A DNA stretch of 64,000 nucleotides from Janthinobacterium sp. FW305-129 (lineage in GTDB: Bacteria; Pseudomonadota; Gammaproteobacteria; Burkholderiales; Burkholderiaceae_D). Made by a program: the position numbers and the translations under genes. The stretch covers positions 205,758 to 269,757 of the forward strand of contig NZ_JACYMM010000009.1 of the NCBI RefSeq assembly GCF_020858115.1. The letters run 5' to 3'. Below the pieces are notes generated by a model, which searched no databases, was not told the DNA's origin, and was given only the letters and a program-made list of their open reading frames with translations. Positions 44,813-51,570 of this stretch are shown here, in pieces; position 1 is the stretch's first letter, and every line of letters begins with the position of its first letter.

Positions 44813-45789
44813 CGATCATGCCGGATGCCTTACACCGACTTGCCCTGCTCGAGAGCATACTCGGCGCCGTGAACCTGGGCGCCATCGTGCTCGATGAGCA
44901 GCACCGCATCGTGCTGTGGAATAACTGGATGGCGCGCCACTCGGCCTGTCAGGCGAACGCCGTGCTGGGCCAGGATTTTTTCGCCGTCTTTCCGGAACTG
45001 CGGCACAAGCGCATCGATTCGGCCATCACCCAGGCCCTGCGCGACAATTTCCAGTCGCTGCTGTCGCAAACGCTGCACAAGGCGCCGTTTGCCCTGTACA
45101 CGCATGGCGCGACCGCAGGTGGCAACGACGGCGAGGAACGCATGCAGCAGGCGATCGCCGTCACACCGATCAATTTACCCGCTTCGCCGCGCCACTGCCT
45201 GATCCAGATCAATGATGTCACCATCGCCGTGGGCCGCGAAAAGCTGCTGCGCGAACAGACCATGGTCTTGCGCTCGCAAACCTTTTCCGATGGCTTGACG
45301 GGCATCGCCAACCGCCGCCACTTCGACGTGGCCATCGAAAAGGAAATGCGGCGCGCCACGCGTACCAGCAGCCCGTTGTCGCTGCTGATGATCGACATCG
45401 ACCACTTCAAGGATTACAACGACCACTACGGCCACCAGCAGGGCGACGATTGCCTGATCCGCGTGGCGGCCGAACTGGCCGCCATGCTGCAGCGCCCCAC
45501 CGACCTGCTGGCGCGCTATGGCGGCGAAGAGTTTGCCGCCATCCTGCCCGACACGGAGGCCGAGCAAGCGCTGAGCATGGCCGAGGCGATCCGCCAGCGG
45601 GCGGCCGACTTGCGCATTCCGCATGCCAAGACGGGCAACGACGTCAAGCACGTCACGGTCAGCATCGGCATCGCCACGCAGCACCCGCAGCAGCCGCTGG
45701 CCATCTCCGCCCTGATCGGCGCCGCCGACCGCGCCCTGTACCTGGCCAAGGGTGCCGGGCGCAACCGCGTGATGGTGCAGCCGCTGTAA
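44809..45789 (+). CDS. Diguanylate cyclase with PAS-like sensor domain
   Basis: 326 residues from a GTG overlapping the upstream stop (GTGA); an ATG at 44818 is the alternative. A PAS-like domain (about 10-135) includes LGAIVLDEQHRIVLWNNWMA. The GGDEF domain (about 165-326) has SDGLTGIANRRHFDVAIEKE, DIDHFKDYNDHYGHQQGDD and the active site RYGGEEFAAILPD (near 237). An inhibitory I-site RPTD lies five residues before GGEEF, so product inhibition is expected. It makes cyclic di-GMP and is probably controlled by the CheY/CheC pair in the same operon. Confidence 0.94.
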   Translation: MTIMPDALHRLALLESILGAVNLGAIVLDEQHRIVLWNNWMARHSACQANAVLGQDFFAVFPELRHKRIDSAITQALRDNFQSLLSQTLHKAPFALYTHGATAGGNDGEERMQQAIAVTPINLPASPRHCLIQINDVTIAVGREKLLREQTMVLRSQTFSDGLTGIANRRHFDVAIEKEMRRATRTSSPLSLLMIDIDHFKDYNDHYGHQQGDDCLIRVAAELAAMLQRPTDLLARYGGEEFAAILPDTEAEQALSMAEAIRQRAADLRIPHAKTGNDVKHVTVSIGIATQHPQQPLAISALIGAADRALYLAKGAGRNRVMVQPL

Positions 45790-45938
45790 AAAAAAGCAAC
45801 GCAGGGCAAAGGATTCCAGTAGACATCTTTACGGCGTGTGCGTAGACTCGTTACTGATTGCAGCAACAACAACAAGAATTTATCTGTGGTATCTATCCCT
45901 GCGCGGCCCGCCCATGCGGGGCACGGCCAGGAGCGCTT

Positions 45939-47606
45939 GTGAATCTCGATCCTCCCCTCAGATCCGGCTTGCCGGGTGCCGGCATGGATACGACCATGGT
46001 GAACGGCATGCGCCTGCTGCTGTCGAGCGCTACCTTGCTGACTCTGTTCATCGACCCCGAAAGCGCCGGCAAGCTGAGCAAGATCACCTGGCTGATCTTT
46101 TCCGCGTACACCCTGCACAGCCTGCTGCTCTACCTGCTGGCCCTGCTGGGTTTCAGCCTGCCGCAGGACATCCTGCTGTACTGGCTGGACGTGGCCTGGT
46201 ATGCGCTGATCGTGTTTTCCACCAGCAGCCACAACAATTTATTCTTCCTGTTTTTTTTCTTTGCCATCCTGACCTCCTCGTTCCAGCGGGGCTTCGAGGA
46301 AGGTGCGCGCGTCACCCTGGCCTCGGCCGGCCTGTTCGCCGCCACCGCCCTGTTCGGCGAAACGGATGCGGAACTGTCGCGCCTGCTGCTGCGCACCACC
46401 TTCCTGCTGGCGCTCGGCTACATGATCGCCTACTGGGGCGGTTCGGCCATCACCCAGCGCAGCCACCTGGCGCTGCTGCGCGACGTCAGCCAGCTGTCCA
46501 ATCCCCGTTTCGGCGTCGACCAGACCATCACCTCGGTGCTGGAAAAGACCCGCAGTTATTTCAATGGCCGCAGTTGCCTGCTGATCATGCAGGACAAGGG
46601 CTCGCGGGTCTGGTCGCTGCGCAGCGTGATTTATACGGGCACGGGCGTCGTGCATACCAGTTCGCTCCTCAGCGACGACGCGGCCAGCCCCCTGCTTGCT
46701 TTTCCGCTCGATAAAATCGCGCTGTACAACCAGCCCGCCGGCCGCTGGCTGCCGTGGACGGGCGGCGCGCGCATGCTCGATCCCGACAGCGGGCGCTGGC
46801 TGCGGCATGACGATGCGGCCGGCGCCCGCCTGGCCGAACTGCTCGAAGCGCATGCATTCATCAGCGCGCCGCTGCCCTTGCGCAATGGCAAGGGACGCAT
46901 CTTTGTCGTGTCCGCCACGAGCATGAGCAAGACGGATGCCCTGTTTCTCAGCCATATCGGCGCGCAAGCGTTTCCCGTCATTGAAAATATCGACCTGCTC
47001 GACCGCCTGGCGTCGCAGGCGGCCTCGCGCGAGCGCGAAAAGATCGCGCGCGACCTGCATGACACGGCCATCCAGCCGTACATCGGCTTGCGCCACGGCC
47101 TGGCCGCCCTGCGCAACGAAGCCACGCCGGGCAACCCGCTGCTGCCCGAGCTGGAAAAGCTGATCCTCATGTCGGGCCAGGTGATCACCGACCTGCGCAG
47201 CTACGCGCGCACGTTCAAGAATGGCCAGGTGCAAAGCGAGCCGGAACTGCTGGTGGCGCTGCGCCGCCAGGCCACGCAAATCCGCGAGTTCTACGGCATC
47301 GACATCGCCCTGCATATCGAAGGCGACCTGCACATCAACGACCGCCTGGCGGCCGAGGTGTTCCAGATCGTCAACGAGGGCATGAGCAATATCCGCAAGC
47401 ATACGTCGGCGCGCCATGGCGCCGTCAAGCTGACCTGCGTGCAGGGCGCGTTGCACATCAGCATAGACAACGAATGCGCGGCCGCGCACGTGCCCGACTT
47501 CCTGCCCGACTCGCTGGCCGAGCGCGCCGCCGCCCTGGGCGGCACGGCCCGCGTCACGCATAGCATGTTGGGCAACACTTCCGTGCAAATCGAGATCCCC
47601 ATATGA
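45939..47606 (+). CDS. Membrane sensor histidine kinase, NarX/DesK class
   Basis: 555 residues from the GTG at 45939, preceded by AGGAG at 5-base spacing; an ATG at 45984 is the alternative. About six membrane segments occupy residues 25-190. A GAF-like region follows (about 205-365), then a HisKA_3 H-box EREKIARDLHDTAIQPYIGL and an ATPase domain with AEVFQIVNEGMSNIRKHTSA (N-box). The final ATPase part is compact. It overlaps the response regulator start by four bases. The pair sits directly before the Tad pilus genes, so it probably controls them; this is inference from position. Confidence 0.9.
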   Translation: MNLDPPLRSGLPGAGMDTTMVNGMRLLLSSATLLTLFIDPESAGKLSKITWLIFSAYTLHSLLLYLLALLGFSLPQDILLYWLDVAWYALIVFSTSSHNNLFFLFFFFAILTSSFQRGFEEGARVTLASAGLFAATALFGETDAELSRLLLRTTFLLALGYMIAYWGGSAITQRSHLALLRDVSQLSNPRFGVDQTITSVLEKTRSYFNGRSCLLIMQDKGSRVWSLRSVIYTGTGVVHTSSLLSDDAASPLLAFPLDKIALYNQPAGRWLPWTGGARMLDPDSGRWLRHDDAAGARLAELLEAHAFISAPLPLRNGKGRIFVVSATSMSKTDALFLSHIGAQAFPVIENIDLLDRLASQAASREREKIARDLHDTAIQPYIGLRHGLAALRNEATPGNPLLPELEKLILMSGQVITDLRSYARTFKNGQVQSEPELLVALRRQATQIREFYGIDIALHIEGDLHINDRLAAEVFQIVNEGMSNIRKHTSARHGAVKLTCVQGALHISIDNECAAAHVPDFLPDSLAERAAALGGTARVTHSMLGNTSVQIEIPI

Positions 47607-48304
47607 ATGACAGTCGTGCCATGCCACCGCCCAGCCATACCATCAGCGTCATGCTGGTGGACGATCACAAGACCATGCTGTGGGGCCTGGAGCGGCTGAT
47701 CGGCGGCGAACACTCGGGCATGCGCGTGGTCGCCACGGCGTCCGACAGCGCCGAGGCGCTGGAACTGGCGAAGGCGCTGCAACCGGATGTGATCGTGCTG
47801 GACCTGGACCTGGGGGGCATCAGCTCGCTGGCCATCCTGCCCGCGCTGGCGCAATGCGGCAGCACGCGCGTGCTGGTGCTGACGGCCAGCCACGACCAGG
47901 CCATCCTGGACCAGACGGTGCTCAAAGGCGCGCGCGGCATCGTCAGCAAGGATGCGCCGGCGGAAATGGTGCTCAAGGCCATCGAAAAGGTGTATCACGG
48001 CGAACTGTGGCTGGAGCACGCGATGCTGGGACGCATGCTGACGCAGCTGACCCAGCCGGGCGGCGGCTCGGCGCAAGCCATCGCCGTCGCCAGCCTGACC
48101 ATCAAGGAACGCAAGATCATCGCCGCGCTGGTGCACGGCAGCGGCACGCCGGCCAAGCTGCTGGCGGACCAGCTGTTCATCTCCGAACATACCTTGCGCA
48201 ATCACCTGACCTCGATCTACCGCAAGCTGGGCGTGTACAACCGCCTGGAGCTGTACGCCTACGCCACCAAGCACCAGCTGGGCCAATTGCCGCCCGGCGC
48301 CTGA
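47603..48304 (+). CDS. NarL/FixJ-family response regulator
   Basis: 233 residues. The receiver domain has SVMLVDDHKTMLWGLERLIG, phospho-acceptor Asp in VIVLDLDLGGIS, LVLTASHDQAILDQTV and GARGIVSKDAPAEMV (Lys). The LuxR-type helix-turn-helix is SLTIKERKIIAALVHGSGTP and LLADQLFISEHTLRNHLTSI, followed by YRKLGVYNRLELYAYA. It is translationally coupled to the kinase and is a likely transcriptional regulator of the downstream Tad operon. Confidence 0.94.
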   Translation: MNDSRAMPPPSHTISVMLVDDHKTMLWGLERLIGGEHSGMRVVATASDSAEALELAKALQPDVIVLDLDLGGISSLAILPALAQCGSTRVLVLTASHDQAILDQTVLKGARGIVSKDAPAEMVLKAIEKVYHGELWLEHAMLGRMLTQLTQPGGGSAQAIAVASLTIKERKIIAALVHGSGTPAKLLADQLFISEHTLRNHLTSIYRKLGVYNRLELYAYATKHQLGQLPPGA

Positions 48305-48418
48305 CACCACCGCAGCACCGCGCGGCGCCTGCCTCGCCGCGCGCCTCCCCCTCCCTGCAGCGACGCCAGCGGCCTCAATGGCCAGCCTGGGCACGCCCCC
48401 GCGCGTCCAGCTCGACCA

Positions 48419-48430
48419 TGACAATTGTCA
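48419..48430. promoter_or_regulatory. 12-bp perfect palindrome upstream of the Tad genes
   Basis: TGACAATTGTCA in the 255-base gap between the NarL-like regulator and the Tad genes. It could be a regulator operator, perhaps for the adjacent response regulator; this is unproven. Confidence 0.35.
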
Positions 48431-48474
48431 CGAAAAAAACAAGCAGTTCCTCCTTGCAATAAAAGGATGTTCTT

Positions 48475-48488
48475 CTGATGTAGATCAA
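48475..48488 (+). promoter_or_regulatory. FNR/Anr-like box upstream of the Tad operon
   Basis: CTGAT-GTAG-ATCAA differs from TTGAT-N4-ATCAA at one position. It lies 12 bases upstream of a TATAGT -10-like hexamer (48501-48506) and 72 bases before the first small Tad gene. The distance to that -10 is short of the classical class II position. Confidence 0.45.
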
Positions 48489-48500
48489 TGTGCCGACTTC

Positions 48501-48506
48501 TATAGT
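48501..48506 (+). promoter_or_regulatory. Candidate -10 of the Tad operon
   Basis: TATAGT, 54 bases upstream of the first small gene. No -35 of good quality is visible, which would fit activator dependence. Confidence 0.4.
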
Positions 48507-48559
48507 GGATTTACCGGAGTGCAAATCACCGCGCGGCCCACCACGACACGGAGCACAGC

Positions 48560-48706
48560 ATGCGCTTTGACAAGTTCCTTCCGACAGCCCTGATCACCTA
48601 TTTGCAGGGCAAGGAAAAGGCTGCGTTCTACCGCTATGCCCTGGTGGCGGCCCTCATGGCGGTGGTCTGCATCATCGGACTGCTGGCACTGGGCGAGAGC
48701 CCATGA
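48560..48706 (+). CDS. Degenerate Flp-like small membrane protein
   Basis: 48 residues (begins MRFDKFLPTALITYLQGKEK), with a GGAG ribosome site seven bases before the ATG. The core FYRYALVAALMAVVCIIGLL mirrors the hydrophobic segment of the downstream Flp pilins (EYGLIAALIAVVIIAAV). The prepilin-processing residues are lost: the Gly before the cleavage site is Lys and the Glu at +5 is Arg. It therefore would stay an unprocessed single-pass membrane peptide. It may be a pilin-like accessory factor or a decayed pilin paralogue. Confidence 0.7.
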   Translation: MRFDKFLPTALITYLQGKEKAAFYRYALVAALMAVVCIIGLLALGESP

Positions 48707-48789
48707 CCCCGCCAGGTCAAAGCACCAGAAAGCAACACTGCAATGCCGTTTTACCCACCGCTGTACCTTAACCACCACCAGGAGTTGTC

Positions 48790-48963
48790 ATGAACCTCAT
48801 CAAAAACTTTATCCGCGAAGAAGATGGCGTCACCGCAATTGAGTATGGCCTGATCGCTGCCCTGATTGCCGTGGTGATCATCGCCGCCGTCACCATCGTC
48901 GGCACGCAGCTGAAAAAAACCTTCAGCACCATCGGCTCCAAGCTCACCACCGCCAATGCCTGA
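48790..48963 (+). CDS. flp: Flp-family type IVb pilin
   Basis: 57 residues with CAGGAG upstream. Short basic/acidic leader NLIKNFIREEDG, then the processing site G|VTAIEY with Glu at +5 and Tyr at +6, then a hydrophobic helix GLIAALIAVVIIAAVTIVG, and a short polar tail ending LTTANA. It is the probable major subunit of the Tad pilus and would be cleaved by the TadV peptidase encoded nearby. Confidence 0.93.
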   Translation: MNLIKNFIREEDGVTAIEYGLIAALIAVVIIAAVTIVGTQLKKTFSTIGSKLTTANA

Positions 48964-49058
48964 CGCGGTGCTGTCCGGGCCGGCCCAGCGCCAGCCCGGA
49001 CTACGCTGCCCCACATTCCCGGCACGCCCACCTTGACGAACGCATAGCGAGGCCCATC

Positions 49059-49232
49059 GTGAAATCTCTCTTCCGCCGTTTATCCGACGAGTCGGCCGTC
49101 ACGGCGATCGAATACGCGCTGCTGGCGGGCCTGATAGCGGCAGTGCTGGTGCTCACGATCACCCTGCTCGGCGACCAGGTCAAGCTGCTGTTTGTCTACG
49201 TCAAGGACCAGGTGGTCCTGGCCCTGTCATGA
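49059..49232 (+). CDS. Second Flp-family pilin
   Basis: 57 residues from a GTG start with GAGG upstream. The pattern is leader KSLFRRLSDESA, then VTAIEYALLAGLIAAVLVL and a tail KLLFVYVKDQVVLALS. The residue before the cleavage point is Ala instead of Gly, so processing may be slower or altered. The C-terminal tail is more hydrophobic than in the first pilin. It overlaps the PAP2 gene start by four bases. Probably a minor pilin. Confidence 0.87.
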   Translation: MKSLFRRLSDESAVTAIEYALLAGLIAAVLVLTITLLGDQVKLLFVYVKDQVVLALS

Positions 49233-50299
49233 ACACCCTGCGCGCCTCGCTGCGCACCCACCGCGCCCTGCTGCTGATCGTGCTGCCGTACGCCGCCGCG
49301 GCGGCGCTGCTGGCCGGCAGCCTGCCCAGCGCCTCGGACGCCCTCAACGTGCTGGCCGGCTTCCTCGTGGCCATCCTCACGGGCCCCGTCTTCATCCTGT
49401 GCGGCTACACCATCCACGTCATGGTGACGAAACGCCCGCACCGCCTGTGCCACTATCTGTACCACGATCTGCGCCGCTACCTGAGCAACGAGCGCCTGCT
49501 GCACGCGCTGCCGGCCATGCTCTTGATCCCCATCTTCGCCTCCAGCTTCACCGTCTTCAAGGCCGCCATCCCGCGCCTGCATCCCTACACCTGGGATGCC
49601 AGCCTGTCCGCCTGGGACATGGCGCTGCATGGCGGCATGGCCCCCTGGGAAAGGCTGCAGCCGCTGCTGGGCCACCCGCTGATCACGGGCCTGCTCAACT
49701 TCAACTACCACTTCTGGTTCTTCCTGTTTTACGCCATCCTGTACTGGCTCATCCTCGATACGCGCCGCCCGCTGCTGCGCATGCAGTTCCTGCTCAGCTT
49801 TGCGTTGACCTGGATCGTCCTCGGCAGCATCCTGGCCGTGCTGTTTGCCTCGGTCGGTCCCTGCTACTACGGCCACCTGCACGCCAGCGACCCGTATGCG
49901 CCGCTGATGGCCTACCTGCATGACGCCAACCAGCACGTCCCCGTCTGGGCCCTGCAGGTGCAGGACATGCTGTGGCAGGGTTATCAAAGCAAGGGCGCGA
50001 ACGGCGAGCTGGGCATCTCCGCCATGCCCAGCATGCATGTGGCCACGTCCGTGCTGATGGCCATGATGGGCTGGAGAGTCAGCCGCGCCGCCGGGATCGC
50101 CCTGTCCGCCTTCGCCGTGCTGATCCTGCTCGGCTCCATCCACCTGGGCTGGCACTATGCGCTCGACGGCTATGTGGGCGCGGCCGGCGCGGCGCTGGTA
50201 TGGCGCCTGGTGGGACGGCTGCTGGGCAGCCAGGCCGCCGCACCCGCCATGCACCTGGCCACGGTGCCCTGCATGAGCAAGGAAGGACTGCCATCATGA
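49229..50299 (+). CDS. PAP2-superfamily membrane protein, Aur1/inositolphosphotransferase-like
   Basis: 356 residues with about seven hydrophobic segments. The PAP2 catalytic motifs are GISAMPSMHVATSVLMAMMG (Ser and His) and GSIHLGWHYALDGYVG (His and Asp), in the arrangement of the PAP2_3/Aur1 group that transfers head groups between lipids. The long N-terminal region carries three membrane segments. It is translationally coupled on both sides (pilin 2 upstream, prepilin peptidase downstream), so it is part of the Tad operon, where such an enzyme is not a core component. Its substrate is unknown. Confidence 0.85.
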   Translation: MNTLRASLRTHRALLLIVLPYAAAAALLAGSLPSASDALNVLAGFLVAILTGPVFILCGYTIHVMVTKRPHRLCHYLYHDLRRYLSNERLLHALPAMLLIPIFASSFTVFKAAIPRLHPYTWDASLSAWDMALHGGMAPWERLQPLLGHPLITGLLNFNYHFWFFLFYAILYWLILDTRRPLLRMQFLLSFALTWIVLGSILAVLFASVGPCYYGHLHASDPYAPLMAYLHDANQHVPVWALQVQDMLWQGYQSKGANGELGISAMPSMHVATSVLMAMMGWRVSRAAGIALSAFAVLILLGSIHLGWHYALDGYVGAAGAALVWRLVGRLLGSQAAAPAMHLATVPCMSKEGLPS

Positions 50300-50883
50300 A
50301 CGCCCACCTGCCCATGCTGCTGTGCCTGGCCGTGCTGGCCACCTTGCTCGCCAGCGCCCTGTGGCACGACCTGCGCACGCGCCGCATCCCGAACCGGCTG
50401 GTGCTGTGGGGCACGCTGGCGGGACTGATCCTGAACGGCTTCGTGCCATCCGGCGCCGGCCTGTTCGACTCCTCCTTCGGCGGCCTGGGACTGCTGCAGG
50501 CGCTGGCCGGCGCCGCCGCCGGACTGGCCCTGCTGCTGCCCATGTACCTGCTGCGCGCCCTGGGCGCCGGCGACGTCAAGCTGATGGCCATGTGCGGCGC
50601 CTTCCTCGGCCCCGACGCCGTGCTCGAAGCGGCCCTGCTGACCTTCCTGTGCGGCGGCGTGCTGGCCCTGGCCGCCGCGCTGGCCGGCCAGCGCCTGCGC
50701 CAGGTGCTGAAAAACACCTATCACATGATGCTGGGCGCGCTGCTGCACAGCCTTGCCGGCGGCGCCGCCACGATCGCCGAACCGCCGCCGGCCACCGGCA
50801 AGCTGGCCTACGCCTTCGCCATCGCCAGCGGCACCGGCTTGCAGCTATTCCTGCAATACAACCATCTGTGGAGTCTGCGCTGA
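50296..50883 (+). CDS. tadV: Prepilin peptidase TadV/CpaA
   Basis: 195 residues from the ATG at 50296, overlapping the PAP2 gene by four bases. A24-type aspartic peptidase with the two active-site regions SALWHDLRTRRIPNRLVLWG (first Asp) and LRALGAGDVKLMAMCGAFLG (GxGD, second Asp). About five hydrophobic segments are visible. It cleaves Flp pilins and probably TadE-type pseudopilins in the inner membrane. Confidence 0.93.
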   Translation: MNAHLPMLLCLAVLATLLASALWHDLRTRRIPNRLVLWGTLAGLILNGFVPSGAGLFDSSFGGLGLLQALAGAAAGLALLLPMYLLRALGAGDVKLMAMCGAFLGPDAVLEAALLTFLCGGVLALAAALAGQRLRQVLKNTYHMMLGALLHSLAGGAATIAEPPPATGKLAYAFAIASGTGLQLFLQYNHLWSLR

Positions 50884-50918
50884 AACGCGCCGCCTGCCCG
50901 CCACCCCAGGAACTGACC

Positions 50919-51539
50919 ATGGACACCATCGCCACCCTCTGCCACTCGCGCCGCGCCAGCCTGTTCACCAGCATCACCATGGCTTGCCTGTGGGCGCTGT
51001 TTGCCAGTGCCCACGTGGTGGGATTCCTGCACAGCGGCGACTGGAGCTATCTGCTGTTCTGCGCCGCCGAAACCCTGGCCGCCCTGTTCTTCATCGTGCG
51101 CTCGGCCCCCGTCAGCGTCTCCACCGATGCGGGCGACTGGCTGCTGGCCATCGGCGCCACCTTCGCCCCCTTCCTTCTGTCCCCCGCCGACATGGCCATC
51201 TGGCCCGGCGCGCGCTACCTGCTGGCCGTCGGCAGCCTGCTGCAGATCGCCGGCCTGCTGTCGCTGAACCGCAGCTTCGGCCTGGTGGCGGCGCAGCGCG
51301 AGATCAAGACGGGCGGCGTGTACCGCGTGATACGCCATCCCCTGTATGCCAGCTACCTGATTTCGCTGAGCGGCTACCTGCTGGCCAATACCTCGCCCGC
51401 CAACACCGTCACCTATGTTGCAACGATGAGCATGATGGTGGCGCGTTTGCTGCGCGAAGAACGCTTCCTGTCCACCGACGTGCGCTATCGCGTCTACATG
51501 CGGCAGGTGAAGTACCGCCTACTGCCCTTCATCTTCTGA
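50919..51539 (+). CDS. Isoprenylcysteine carboxyl methyltransferase-like membrane protein
   Basis: 206 residues from the ATG at 50919 (AGGA upstream). Five to six hydrophobic segments. The C-terminal SAM/phospholipid-methyltransferase signature is GGVYRVIRHPLYASYLISL with RHPxY, followed by a Glu-containing block LLREERFLSTDVRYRVYMRQ. Such membrane methyltransferases modify isoprenyl-cysteine or lipid amines. In this operon it may modify a pilus component or lipid; this is inference. It follows tadV by 35 bases. Confidence 0.82.
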   Translation: MDTIATLCHSRRASLFTSITMACLWALFASAHVVGFLHSGDWSYLLFCAAETLAALFFIVRSAPVSVSTDAGDWLLAIGATFAPFLLSPADMAIWPGARYLLAVGSLLQIAGLLSLNRSFGLVAAQREIKTGGVYRVIRHPLYASYLISLSGYLLANTSPANTVTYVATMSMMVARLLREERFLSTDVRYRVYMRQVKYRLLPFIF

Positions 51540-51570
51540 TCACCGGCCACCCGAGCGAGGAGTATCCATC

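Noticed and set aside
48320-48342. GC hairpin GCGCGGCG / CGCCGCGC after the NarL-like regulator as a terminator
   Set aside because: It is followed by a C-rich stretch with no T run, so termination is not supported.
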